In this document: piece after piece, positions 37,421 through 50,018 of the stretch
How positions within the stretch are numbered: position 1 is the first letter of the stretch
How the letters are laid out: every line of letters starts with the position of its first letter
Origin: Hypholoma sublateritium FD-334 SS-4
Lineage: Eukaryota; Basidiomycota; Agaricomycetes; Agaricales; Strophariaceae
DNA length: 64,000 bases
Assembly: GCA_000827495.1 (NCBI GenBank)
Contig: KN817532.1
Span: 377,388-441,387, forward strand
Direction: 5' to 3'
The notes under the pieces: model-generated
Database searches by the model: none
What the model saw: the letters and a program-made list of their open reading frames with translations, nothing else
What the model was told of the DNA's origin: nothing
Program-made: the position numbers and the translations under genes

Positions 37421-40400
37421 TTAGGCAGCGTGATCAACCTGCTCCACCCGCCACACCTTGATAACGCCTGCGCGATCGCCACTTATGATCCCGCCCCGGA
37501 ATGGCGAGTCAATGGAGGCCAGCGTGGTAATCACGTCCTGATGACTTTTCAGGAGGTTTTGCTGACTATGGGTGATCAGCGAGATGCGCTGCGGCGGTCG
37601 GTTCGCGGATGCGCCTGCTGGCGTACGGGGCCATGTTTCGACAAACGTGGACACACTACCGTTGGTCGTAGCCGTCCTGTACATAGTATATGAGCAACGA
37701 GAATCGATAGTAGAGTTTGTATGAGACGACTCACGTGTAAGCAGGTTTCTCCTGCTCTGCCTCCAGGCCGCTGAGCACCACCGTACGGTCAAACTTAGCG
37801 AGGTCCCACAGACGCAGCTTCTGGTCTTCAGAGCCTGTGATCATGAACCCGCGTCCCGCGGCATGGCGGGAGGCTGCACTCGGATCCACTTCGCCGAAGT
37901 CCGACCGTGGGACATTCGAATATCCTGCGAAGTCAGACCCGATTATTAACGCCCGTACGTCCGGCGCAGGGGGGCGCGGTGCTTCATCTCGTCGCGACTG
38001 GCGCACTAGGTCGTCGAATTCGCCGTTGTTCTGCCGTAACCGCACCAGCGCGGCAATCGCCGCAGCCGGTGTCGTCTGTGCATCGGGACCCACAAGTGCC
38101 TTCGGCTCGGGAATGGCGTCCGTAATGGATCCAGTCCGGGTGGCAAACGTCTCGACGAGTGTCGCATTTTCAATGTCCCAAACTTCGATTAAATGCGTGA
38201 ACGAGCGATCCGTGGTCTTCCGCGACGCTTCGAGGGCGACAACAATCCACTTGCCACGTCCTTTTGTGGGATGCACGACGCACTGGTGGATTCGTGTAGA
38301 CATTCCACCTGATGCGGCGCCTGCATGCCAGCTCCGGATGAGCAGTCCAAACCTCTTGTCCCAGAGGGTAAGAACTCCAGTTGATGTTCCAACCACAACC
38401 CAAGCTTTCTTCCGATCGAGACATAGCGACGTGATAGGTCCGTAATGTCGCGGATTTTCCATCCGTTGCAGGACACGCATCGTCTGTAGATCCAGTACTG
38501 TGATAACCGAATGTGTAGTGGCGTACATGAGGTTTGACGATGTGTCTGAAATAAGTATGGTCAGCTATCAGGAGCAAAGGAAAAATTCTGTAATATACCT
38601 GTGTTATAATGTGTCATACAAGTTATATATTCGCCCACATTATCAACTCGATGCTCGCGGATGACTTGCAGTTTATTGTACTTCGGCAGCGCAGTGGATT
38701 GTGCAATATGCACACGGACAACATGCAGGCTTCCATCATCCGCGGCGCTGGCAAAACAGTGGACACCCTCCAAAATGCACACACACTTGACCTTCGCGTG
38801 ATGCTGTCCATACGTATGCCTCGGCTTGCTGGTGACGTTGCGCTCTAAACGCGCCGTGTCCCACACCTTCACCGTCTTGTCGTCCGACGCGGACACAAAG
38901 AACATGTGGTCGGGCGATACCGCAAGGCCTGTGACTGCGTCCGAGTGGGACGTTATGTTTGCAATGAGGTTCGCCTCAACTTTTCTGTGTGCAGCATCGC
39001 GCGAGGAGAAGTTCTGCCGGCCAATATTGCGCCGCCGAATAGGTCCCTCATGTACTCTCGGCCCAAAGTCGTGCTGCAGTTCGCGATTATTGTCCAAATA
39101 TAGGCCCTCCAGAAGGTTGCTGATTCCGCGCTCCTGGCCATCTACAACTGAATGAGGATTGTCGACGTGAAGAGAATATATAATACTTACCGTAAGTCGA
39201 AATCGCCAGGGACGACGGACTGCGCAACGCGCGGGGCCCGCGGATCGTCGCCGACATCGTCATAGGGGACGACCTCCCCGACTCGTCCGGCGAGCTTTCC
39301 GAGCGAATGTTGAAATGCGCCTCCAGCAGCCCAGTTGCATTGGCCCTCGACGAGCCAATCGCAGGCGCCGCCTTTTGGCCATCGGTACTGCCTACCTGCA
39401 GGCGAGTCGAAGAGCGGAACGCGACCGAGTTCGTGGTTGAAACAATCGACTCTGTCGGGCTTGGAGGGCGATCTGGGTGCCCGAGTGCAGCATTAGGAGC
39501 AGATAACGATGTCGTCGAGGAGTTTGCAGCTGGGGACAGCAAAGCACGGCTGTCGCGGGGCGTGTTGGCCAGGCTTAGCGAGGACCCCGATGCGTTGATC
39601 GTCGCCAGCCGCCTTCGGAGATCCTCAAATGGCGCTCCGCTTCCATCCCCGCTGGCCCCTCTGATTACCCGCGAGGGGCTGAGAATGGGCGGCCGCGACG
39701 CAATCGACGTGTTTGATCTGCGCGACGACAGCGTCGGGAACCGGGACCGCGTTGTGGTGCCCGCGTCGCTCTGCCGTGCTTTTAGGAATACGGTCTGCGG
39801 TACCACACCTAGTTTTTGCAGTTCGATGTTGCCCACAACCTTGAGACTCATTCCTGTGTCGGGCTCGGAACTAAGCCGGGACGCGAAGCTTGCGGTGGCA
39901 TTTGCGAGCTTGAGCGTGTAGTCACGGAGCGCCAGGAGCTTGGTCTCGTCGCTGGTGGTCATGCCCAGCGCTTGCAACTTTGCCAGATATCCATCGTCTC
40001 TATTTTTAGAAAGCGGGTCAGTAAAACGACGGATCAGGTATTCCAATATACTGACTCCTCTGACTTGGTCCTGGATATTGCGCTGTTTCCGGCCTTTCGC
40101 ATCGAAATAACACTTTCCCGGGGTGATTCCACCTTATTCGCAGATCGTCGCGGTCCTTTCCAAAAAATTGACTTTTCCGATTTCATTGCCCATTGCACAG
40201 CAGCATCCAAAATTTGCCTTGGAAGCTAAACAGATATGTATGAGAAACAATCAGATCATGAGCGCTTGCAGAGCACGCACTGGAGGTTTCATGGCAGCCA
40301 GTAAACTCTGTTCATCAATCTCGACTATGTCTGATTTCAAGAAATGCCGTAAGGATGGATATAGAATACACCAGATATCACTCGGGGGAAGATGTTGTGC

Positions 40401-43229
40401 AGCGGATGCAATGAACGCTGCGGCTCCTGGATGCTCATTGTGGGTTTAGCATACTTAAACACGTTTCGAAGCCATCGCGCACGCACCTTGCCGTATCCAA
40501 ATATTTGGGTGATACAAAAATCCAAGTGTCGCGCTCATCAGTTCCCAGATTCGCATTTTCTGAAACAGGCCCAATTCGCATAGACTGGTCAGGGCGAACA
40601 AGACCTTAGCTACTACGGATTCCTCGACATCTACACCGCATATCAGCACAGTCGATTCGATTACGCAATAAAAAACATACCTGATAATGCCTGTACCATG
40701 AGTGGTAAGATATATTCCTCTAAGCTTCGCCCTCCGGCACAAGCAGCAACGTCTACGATGCTCTCGAAGAAAGCATAGCGCAACAGCCAATCCCGATCGT
40801 TCAAGTAGGTGATCATATGGCTCAATAAAACGTCGTTTGTTTTCTGGCGACCCAAGAATATGCAGAGTGACGATATGTCGTGAAGGATGGCCCGCTTCAC
40901 GATGCTGGACGGGTCCATGAGCAGCGCGGATAAGTGTTCTTGGATATGACCTTGTAGTTCTTGCATGCTCGCATCGAATGATATCTGAAGACCAATGGCG
41001 ATGAGTACAATGTCGGAAATGTACACAATAGCGTTCAGACCTCGAAATTTGCACTTTCATATTCATGCGCTTCGGCGGTCAGCTGAAAAGCGCCGTGTGC
41101 TTTGAGTGCCTGACCCATCTCGAGATAGCGAACGGCAGTGTCCGCAAGGCGCGCAATGCACTGTGCATATGTGCATCGGACAAAGACCTCGGGATCTTGC
41201 GCTAGGTGTTTGATATTCGGGATGATGTATTCCGGGAAGACGGATACGTTGGACGGTGTAATCACAGAGACCAGCATGAGCTACAATATACAAATCAATT
41301 CAATTCAAAAGAGATAGAAGGAATAGACGGCGACTTACGACTTGCATTAATGTCCGCAGGGCGGCAGACCGAACGAGAGGCGCCTCGTCGTGCAGAAGTT
41401 CTACGATGTACGGAACCATGCGGTCCAGTTTAGCTTCGTCTGTCAAGCGACATGCCAGTGCAAGGAAGACGTCGAGGGCGCGGACTTTGGAACTCGGAAG
41501 GCTGCAATTGCGGATATTGGCAGTGACCAGCGCGAGGATAATAAGGGCCGGGCCGTCTTATTCGAAATTAGTTGTCTGTATTGCATCAATGGCAATCTGC
41601 ACTGACCTTCTGTCGCTGCAAACCTCCCATCATGAACGGAGGCGCGGAGGCTGGAGTCGCGGTTGGGAATGTGAAGCTCGACGGGTAGGATGTCCTACTT
41701 GAAATATGAACACGGAAAATCTCCCATTATTTACCTCGAACGACGCACCTGGAATGGTTTTGACGCCGAGCTTGTTGAATGCATGTATTCGACCTTGACG
41801 GGCGCGTCGGCTGAGGGATTGGATTCTGGCGCGATGTAAGGTTCGATGCTCTCGTAATCTGCCCAGATCCGCTCTAATCTGTGGTCAGAATCGCTAGGGA
41901 GCAAGTCCGTCTTCACTTCATTGGTGGTCTTCAGTGGACTCGACGTGGTGGGACGAACGGTGCCCGCAACTGACGGTGGGTGCGATGGCTGGTTCGCGTG
42001 GGTGATGGTCTGGGGATTGTTTATGGCGAGTGATTCGTTCGAAAGTTCATTGATGGAGGAGACATAGTTGTGGAGGAAAGAGTAAAAGCATTCGGGGAAG
42101 ACAGCCCCGCGTGACGTGTGTAGTAGCGTGTCGAAGGTCGGCCGGTCGGCGGGATCGAGGCTGATCATTTGTTTGATGAGGGTCTACTATACCCAATGAA
42201 CGAGAAGAAATGGAAGAGAGAAGGATACACACCTCGACGCCCTCGTCTTCAATTGCGGCTAGGTGCCCGTCGACTTTGTATTCCCCTTCCCGGTATTTGA
42301 AGAGTTGGCTCAGGGTGAATAGCGGCGCGCCTTCCAAAAACAACTCTGCAATGACACAGCCGGCACTGAAACAGTCCATTGCCTCTGTGACTTTCCCGTC
42401 GCGCTTTCCTTCGACTTCGTCCATAGCAATCCGTGATTTCTTGGCGCTGATTTCGGGATTGTTCTCCTGCGTGTAGAAGCGCTCGGGGGCGAGGTAGCAT
42501 GTACGCCGTCCGGACATGTCGAAGAAGAAGGAAAAGTCGGCAGGATCATCAAGGGGGAGGTAAGTAGGTTTATATGACGCGAAATCTGTGAGGTAGATCC
42601 AATTCCATGAAGTCACAAGTATGTTCTCGGACTTGATGTCTCCATGAGAGACCTTTCTGTTGCGGGCGTCGCGCAGTGCGTTCAAGAGCTGAAAAGAGAT
42701 CCATTTCTTTTCGACTACACTAAGAAATGGCCTCGTACTAAGAAATAGTGAGCATCGTCAGATATCCAGAAGTGCACACGACACACCTGATGCGGTCATA
42801 GAGACTGCTTGCTACCCATTGCCTAATGATGTAACCAGCCTTCTCCGTCTCCACAAAGGTCTGAGAGTTATACACGTTTGGAATGTCGAGTAAAGCTTCT
42901 CTATCCACTGTGAATAATGTCAATATATGATTCCCAGTGAGATAGGGCTGTACGCTTACTCTTCAACCGACGGTGGTGCGTTCTCAGCGACACACCGGGA
43001 TCAGGCTTGACGAATATCTTCACGACAAGATATCCATTGCGGTGGCGGCATTTCACTGTCTTCAGAAAGCGTGCTGATCCAAGACTGTGCCAAAGTGAGC
43101 ACAAACATACCAGATATGATGAATGCCTTACTTCTTTTCGAATATAATATCTCCTCCAAGTTCAGCGACGAACGAGTCCAATGCCACGGTGGTACGCGTC
43201 AAGGACGAGCCCGAATGCACGTTCCCCAT
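37421..43229 (-). CDS. VPS15: VPS15, regulatory pseudokinase subunit of the class III PI3-kinase complex
   Basis: Large multi-exon minus gene, ATG at 43227-43229, TAA at 37421-37423. The N-terminus MGNVHSGSSL has the Gly-2 expected for N-myristoylation. Kinase-like domain: VVKIF (lysine), RQWVASSLYDRI, HGDIKSENI catalytic loop and DFA in place of DFG, then RRTCYLAPERF. Helical HEAT repeats follow (39.9-41.8 kb region; IPNIKHLAQDPEVFVRCTYA, DPSSIVKRAILHDISSLC). Then come Ser-rich linkers and a C-terminal WD40 propeller (HSDAVTGLAVSPDHMFFVSA, SASDDKTVKVWD, ITGSEDQKLRLWD, GDRAGVIKVWRVEQV). With Vps34 and Vps30/Atg6 it makes PI3P on endosomes and autophagosomes. The DFA change is usual for the family and fits weak or absent catalysis. 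Confidence 0.96.
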
Positions 43230-43616
43230 GAACGGGCTGCTCGTGGCGCAACGAAGGCTTTCCGAAATGTGGCACGCGGCGGGAGGAGGAAGTGGCAGTT
43301 GATGTACAGGTTGCACCAATTCGGCAAGGTCGAGTCAAGCGCCTGATTTGGAGAGGACCCCGACCACCGCCACTTTATGTGAAGGCTCGTCAAGTTTCGA
43401 GACGACTCGGACTTCAAGGCCACATACTCGAAGATACAAGCATTATGCGAGATGTACGATGTAATAATGATCCACAAAGATTTTCTCTCTTTTTATTACA
43501 ACAGTGGGATATTACAATACTTGTACTTACATGCGCTTACGACTCTGGGTAGAACTTAGAAGTTTAGAACTCATTGTGCCAGTGGAGAGTTCTTGTAAGT
43601 GTGCCAGCGATGGTGC
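43230..43616. promoter_or_regulatory. Gap holding the VPS15 promoter and the oxygenase 3' end
   Basis: 387 bp between two minus-strand genes. No specific element is recognised. It should contain the polyadenylation region of the oxygenase and the VPS15 promoter. Confidence 0.4.
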
Positions 43617-45171
43617 TCAATGATAATGGCGAATCTGTGGGTGCAGATGAGTGTCGTTTCAGGCGGCCAGAGATGACTCAAGAAGAAACAAACAAACCTG
43701 GATCCCATTCAAAATTTCTATGTCATACTCTTCGCCTTTGGTGAATTCAGATGTTCCATAGCTTTTTACTCGCGCTTTCTCCCACCTGTTTTGAAGATTT
43801 ATTAGGGCCATTGAAATTTACAAGTCGCACCCGCTTACTCGTCACTGGTTGGAATAACATCGTCGAAGACCTTTCGCCCTTCTTCGTGTACCTTTTTACT
43901 TGGGAAAAGGTCCAATTTCACGCCGTCAAGCAAGTGTGCAAAGTGGAATACTCCCAGCCGACGGATGGCTTGCTGATCTTTGGGAGGGCGAACAACTGAT
44001 TTTAGATAAGATTAGTTGAAAATCGAACAGATGAATTATGGACAAACCGCGGTGCATGGTACCCCTCAGTACCCCACCGCTCATGAAGGAGAGCTGGTCA
44101 CCGATATTTATGATATACCCATTTTCTTTGTGTTTAACGTATCGCCAGACGTTGTCGGGCATCAGGACTTGGAGGGCGGTAATTGGCTGCGATACCAGAC
44201 AGCTGATGCTGTTGAAGTCGGTGTGGCCAGTGAGCATCACCCCGTTGGTCCCTGCCGCCTCTTCAGCAGTTAGAGGATCATATATCATGTACCGAAAAAG
44301 CTGTACGTGTTTTAGGACCCAGTAGATTCCGAGAGGATAACACGTACATCGTCTCCTTTTTCGCCATCGTCCGTTTGGTGCAATCGCCACAGATATCCTT
44401 CCTCGAGACCTAAGACTGCGTCGATGAGCGCTGATACGCGCTTGAGAACTTTGGTCCGACTTTCCTGAGGATATGTTGGTATATACTGGAGTAGAAGAAG
44501 AATCAACTCACTTCAAGGAAGGCCTTCACTTCTTCAACATGCGGTTGAAGAGCTTCCGGGTGACCTGTCGCAGGGTCGATCCTAGAGGAGAATCAGAACC
44601 GTCCGCCTGCGCGGCTTCACAAGTTCTAGCTCACTGATTCAGGTAGAAATTATATTGCTCGATTCTATCGCGAATGCCATTGTTTATTTCCCAGTAGCTT
44701 TGCAACTAAAGACCGGTTACAAGGAGACAGGATGAAGAGGTTGAAAGCGCCTACCTTGTAGCCTTTGAACGAGCCTTTCTCCTTGATGGGTGCCACCAGC
44801 CGCTCCTTTTCATCGCGCGGGACTTTGTCAAAGGCTATTTCACCCAACGCAAATTGACGGTTGATCTGAGGAATATCGTATGTTAGCGCCCGGATGATGA
44901 GGAAAGGCTTGGCGCGACTTGCTGTTTTCGGGTCGATGCCGTGACCAACAACGTAAAAGAAACCATCACGTTCCAGCGCCGTCCGCACGGTGTCGACCAG
45001 CTCTTGTCGGTGAGATTCGTACTTGGACAAATCCACAGTCAAGATGTCCGCCCATTCGACGCTCTCCTTGGTCACTGCAGGTGGCTCCCAAACAGGCAGT
45101 TCAATGGGAACTTTGCCATAAGCGGACAAAGTGGCGCTCGAGGCGGTGGATGTGGTGGTAGTAGTCGCCAT
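43617..45171 (-). CDS. 2-oxoglutarate/Fe(II)-dependent oxygenase, isopenicillin-N-synthase-like (Isp7-type)
   Basis: Minus gene, ATG at 45169-45171, TGA at 43617-43619. Exons include 44923-45171, 44755-44865, 44635-44705 and 44512-44581, with further exons to 43617. The DIOX_N region has DLSKYESHRQELVDTVRTAL and GFFYVVGHGI, then KGSFKGYKLQSYWEINNGIR. The catalytic jelly roll carries the iron ligands in GHTDFNSISCL (His-x-Asp) and the distal His in GTMHRVV. The Arg of RRLGVFHFAHL probably binds 2-oxoglutarate. The C-terminus reads GEEYDIEILNGIQIRHYH. The substrate is unknown. The intron at 44866-44922 appears to use a GC donor. It diverges from the urea transporter gene, which suggests shared nitrogen control. 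Confidence 0.9.
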
Positions 45172-45663
45172 CGCAAGTTTACTGTGGATCGACGGCTTTC
45201 CGCTCCTGTCTTATCTTATATTCCTGAAGAGTGTTCTCCGGCCTGCGGACCCGACATGAAATCTCATGAAATGCCTTCGACTCTTCGTTGCGTCAAGAGG
45301 ATACTTCGTGGCGCCAACGGAAGCGCCGAGCACGCAATCTGGCTCTTTTCCAATCTTTTTCATAAAGAAATCCTTGGCCTAGCCTGTGGGACATATATCG
45401 GCCTGATATCACGTCTTTCTGTTGATTCTCGAAGTCTCTTGCCACTCACTGGTCAGCGGAGCTCTAGATGCTCCTTTCGCCCCTTATCTCGCTGTGGTTA
45501 GGGACCGAATGTAGCCAGCCAGGATGTTGCGACATTTGTGTGCGAATATCGAATTCAAATTCGTGCTGGCGCAATCTGCAGATTCGGCAGGTGCTGATTC
45601 GCTGCAGTCCGGGATACATATAGGACGAGCATTTGCCTTAGACAGTTCAACACCCAGACCGAC
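45172..45663. promoter_or_regulatory. Divergent promoter with two GATA-factor sites
   Basis: The 492-bp gap between the oxygenase and DUR3 start codons has TTATCT at 45211-45216 and at 45484-45489. Both give AGATAAG on minus, the HGATAR site of fungal nitrogen GATA factors. One site lies near each gene. Confidence 0.6.
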
Positions 45664-48272
45664 ATGCCTTCCGCTTCTCCCTTACCAGAGGCCGCTGGCT
45701 ATGCCGTTGTGCTAGGGCTTGGACTTGCTTTTGCTTTATTTATGAACGGTGTCACTTGGATCCAGAAGACGTTCTCCAAGTATTCGCCGAATTCTGCCTC
45801 GGAATTCTCTGCCGCAAGCCGTTCGCTGAAGACAGGCCTTGTCGTCGCTGGTATTGTTAGCTCATGTGAGATCCCCTTTATACTTATTCCTATCTCGGTA
45901 TTGACCTGTTTTTCGACAGGGACATGGAGTTTAACGCTCCTTCAAAGTGCAACGCAATCATATGTCATGGGTGTTTCTGGCGGTTACTGGTATGTAATTG
46001 ACATTCTACTACTGAGTAATCGGACCTCAACAATCTTCAGGTATGCTGTTGGCGGAACAATGCAGATAGCCATCTTCTCCGTAATCGCGAGCAAAGTTAA
46101 AATCAACGCTAATCGGGCAACGACATTCCCTGAGGTACTTCTTTCTTTGTAACCTGAAGAGCCAAACTGACCTTGAACGTTAAGGTTGCCTATATCAGAT
46201 TCGGAACAGCAGGGCATCTGGCTTTCCTTTGGTGTGGGCTAGTCTGCAATGCCATCGTCTCGTCGTGCATCCTTATCGGCGGAGGCTCCGTGGTGACGGC
46301 GCTCACCGGCATGAACCAATATGCGTCGCTCTTCCTCATCCCTGTCGGGGTGGCATTCTATGTGGCAGTCGGGTTTGTTGTTTTGTTTTCTAAATTCTGT
46401 CAGTAGGTTCTAATGGAAATTTCAGAGGACTGAGGGCAACTTTCATCTGCGACGCTACGCATACCTTCGCTCTGCTTCTCATCCTCATTGGATTCGGATT
46501 TGTGTACGTCACATGTCCATCTTCGCAACCTTCGCAATACCCTGCTAAACCGTGATCCCACATGAAAACAGCATATTCGCGGGCTCCAATGTCGTTGGCA
46601 GTCCAAACAAGCTTTACGAGCTCCTGGTCGATGCTGCAAAAATCTGGCCAGTCGACGGCAACCTCCACGGGTCGTATCTGACCTTCCGGTCACAGCAAGG
46701 TGTCATTTTTGCGGCAGTGGTCAGTCCTCTCTTACTCAAGATATAGTCCAACTACTTACTTGAGACAACAGTCTATAATCAATGGTTTTGGCCTGGTGAC
46801 GTGCGACCAAGGGTACTGGTCGCGCGCAATAGCTTCCAATCCTTCATCGACGGCGCGCGCTTATTTCTTGGGCGGCATTGCGTGGTTTTCTATCCCTTTT
46901 TCCTGTGGAACGATGCTCGGGCTGACTGCGCGGGGCCTTTCGACCCTGCCTGATTTCCCCGTCCTCTCAACCGCCGATGTTGGCGCGGGTCTTGCGGGTG
47001 TCCGCGTCGTCACCTACCTCATGGGTACGGCAGGCTCCGTCCTGATGCTTCTTCTCATCTTTTTGAGTCTCACATCGGTGCGTTACTTCTGCTGTGCCGC
47101 GGGCTAGCTTCAATTCTGAATCTTAAATAGGCGTTGAGCGCGGAGCTTATCGCAACCTCGACACTCTTGTCGTACGATGTGTATCGACACTACTTCAACC
47201 CTAAAGCGACCAGCAAGCAGATTGTCACGGCATCACGCTACTTCATTGCCTTTTGGTCTGTCTTCTCGGCCGCCCTTGCGTCTGTATTTTATACCGTTGG
47301 AATTGTGAGTGCTTCACCACGTTTTGGTGTCGTTTAAATTTTAATTCTTATCTAGAACCTGAGCTGGCTATTCTACTTCTTGGGTGTCGCCACGGCATCG
47401 GGTGTCTTCCCTATCGGCTTGACCTTCATGTGCGTATACACCAACATCCACTGAGCAGCTACTAACGTCCTCCCGCCCATGTTATTCTCAGATGGAAAGA
47501 CCTGAGCAAAGCGGGCGCGGTCGCTGGCTCAATTGGCGGCATGAGCATCTCCATCTTCGTGTGGCTCGTCACCGCGAAATTGTACATGGGCGAAATCACC
47601 GTCGACACGCTATCCAACCGGTGGGTCTCCTTCGCGGGGAACACGGCGGCGATCGTCTCCGGGGGTGTCCTCTCCGTCGGGCTATCCCTTTGGCGCCCGG
47701 CGAACTTTGATTGGGACAAGACAAAGCTGATGGAGGGCGTCAAGGAGGATGGGCCTGCGCCGCCACACCCGGCGTTCGTGTCGTCGCCGTCTTTGAATAG
47801 CGACGAGAAGGGTGACGAAAAAAGTGACGAGAAAGATCGTGCTGCAGCGGAGGCCATCGAGGTCTCCAGCCTGCCGCAGGACGCCGCTGCTATTGATGGG
47901 CTGGACATCCCGGCACTCACTAGAACATTCAAGAAGTATACTATCCTGTTCGCCGTCCTCGCGTCGATTATCACTTTTGTGCGTATTTCGTTACCTCTGA
48001 CGATGGTCAGCCATTTGACTGTTCTTTCTGGCAGATTATTCCCGCACCGCTTGGGGGCGCACCGTATATTTTCTCGCCCAAGTTCTTCACGGCCTTTGTT
48101 GCCGTCATGTTTGTAAGTCACGCGGTGCCAGTCTCTAAAAATGACATCGCTGAACCTGCGTTCACAGATCTGGCTATTTTTCGCGTTCTCCGTGGTTGTT
48201 ATTTTACCTGTCTTCGAATCGAGGCATACGCTATTCAGGATCGGGCGAGGGGTTCTCGGGATCAAGGCTTAA
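45664..48272 (+). CDS. DUR3: Urea (active) transporter DUR3, sodium:solute symporter family
   Basis: Multi-exon plus gene, ATG at 45664, TAA at 48270-48272. Hydrophobic segments from YAVVLGLGLAFALFMNGVTW to FFAFSVVVILPVF give about 15 membrane helices. Family hallmarks are ASEFSAASRSLKTGLVVAGI, WTWSLTLLQSATQ, GVSGGYWYAVGGTMQI, NGFGLVTCDQGYWSRAIAS and SALSAELIATSTLLSYDVYR. An acidic cytosolic loop (SDEKGDEKSDEKD) precedes the last two helices. DUR3 proteins take up urea, and in yeast polyamines, by proton-coupled symport at the plasma membrane. Expression is usually repressed by good nitrogen sources through GATA factors, fitting the two upstream sites. At least ten introns are present. Confidence 0.95.
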
Positions 48273-48376
48273 TGAGCATTCTGCAATGCATCTTACGAAT
48301 ACCCCAAATGTAAAATATGTTATCTAGAAACATAAAATTCCGCCCATCGTCGATCTTGACTCTTGAGTCCCACTAC

Positions 48377-49062
48377 TTATGTTGGGGCGGTAGTAGTCGC
48401 CTTGGTGTCGCTGTCGGGAAATTTGCCGTCGGTTTCCATGTGTGTTTCTTTCTCTAACTCCACGGATTCTTGTAAAGTTAAACTGCGATAGGGCACTTGA
48501 TAGATTCCTTCGGGGATTTGGGAGGAGCCGCTGGGTCTTCTTGCCATGAACCCGTCGATCCGCGTTTGATTCCTGAAATCCTTGGTATAGCGACTTTTCG
48601 TGCGATTTGATTTGCTCATTACAGCTGGACCTTTAGCGTATGTTTTCGGACGCTCTACATAACAAGTAGAGTCATTTACAGACTCACTAAGTAGTACAAT
48701 GAAAGATTATCAATAATCTATCACTTACCCCTCTTCGGTTTTTGTTGTTTATGAGGTGGAATCCAGTCCGCATCATCCACCCTGGCAGTGGGTTCTCCGT
48801 CGTCGTTGAAAGACAGCGTTACGGGCTGCTTTGCAAGTTCTGTGAAACCAGATGCATCATCCGGATAGTCGTCGTCTTCCTGCTCCCTGCTACTTGTGTC
48901 CTTTATTTCCTGGTTCTCGCCAATGTCCTGATCTGGGTCGGGTAGTGCTCCATGCAAGGCCTCTTTCGATTCAAGCTCAAGAAGCAGTGATGACGGTGGT
49001 CGCTGATTTCTGAGACCCGAAATATTCTTTTTTTTCTTAGGTGGGCGGCCTTTGGGAGGCAT
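48377..49062 (-). CDS. Basic AT-hook-like protein of unknown function
   Basis: Two exons on minus: 48729-49062 and 48377-48630. They total 588 nt and encode 195 aa. The N-terminus MPPKGRPPKKKKN resembles an AT-hook (RP core in a basic run). An acidic middle follows (SREQEDDDYPDDASGF), then IPPHKQQKPKRGPAVMSKSN and the motif SNRTKSRYTKDFRNQTRIDG, with a low-complexity end. The SxRTxxRY...Q..LD.F arrangement recalls basic segments found next to transposon-derived genes in agaricomycetes (recollection, not a search). If so, this could be the N-terminal remnant of a mobile-element protein. Otherwise it is a small nuclear protein. Confidence 0.6.
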
Positions 49063-50018
49063 TTTATCGATTGTTCAAAAGAGACTGGGTCGGTAAAAAG
49101 GTACGATACTTTGTTGGAGAATTGTTAGAGAACATAGAATATAACAAAAGCCGTGACCTCAAAACACGTTTTCGAGATTTAAGCGATTTCTTTCAGTAGC
49201 CAAATATTTGTAGGACTTTTTACCGAGTACCGTCAAATTAGTGCAAAACACTGACATACTTCGTGATTTGGAACCGGACATTCTGACGAGCATGGCTTTC
49301 TGAGGGCAACTTCGGAAAAATAATTAGCATCAAGCAACGTACATAAAAATATAAGTAAGCAATTGGAGCTCGAAGAGGTTGTGGGGCAAGTGTCGCGTTC
49401 TTGATAAATGTGACATCCTGCCAGTGATGGGATATCCCCGGGCGGAGTCTGGATTGAATAGTACAACGACACCTCGTCACGGCAAGCGACTCGGACTCAA
49501 CTCGGACTTCAACGTTTCAACCTTGCCTCAACGCTTTCAAACTTCAAAGTCACTAGCGTCAGCTTGTCCACGAAGCACAGTGATTTCTGCATACAACAGG
49601 AATTCAAATATTCAAAGCTAACTTACGGGAAAATTCACTCGCGTTATCAATAGAGAAGTTGCAATATGTACGTCTGCTATATATTAGCATTCTTGGTCTT
49701 TTCGAGCGTGCTATCAATGCTTATTATAGCTTGGAATTGTCTGTCTAGTATCTGTCTGGCCCAAGTCCAGCCCGAAAAAATAATCTCAGCAACTTTGCCT
49801 GCTTGACGACAGACATACGCCAAGCTTCGCTCATGAATCATAATTTTGGACTGCTTAATCCCAATTATCTCTTCCATTGCGGTCACGAGCCTTTGCTCGT
49901 AAATATAACGGCACCGCTGGTGAGGCATGTAAACCCTATCAGTATTTGACTGTTTCAGACCACAACAGCAAAACGACGCTCATACATAATCTGTACCACT
50001 CATCAACATCCACCAATC
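49063..50018. other. Intergenic between the AT-hook gene and the dehydrogenase gene
   Basis: AT-rich. A minus frame at 49677-49928 (YEQRLVTAMEEIIGIKQSK) reads like protein but has no recognisable family. Otherwise nothing is seen. Promoters of both divergent genes must lie here. Confidence 0.4.
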
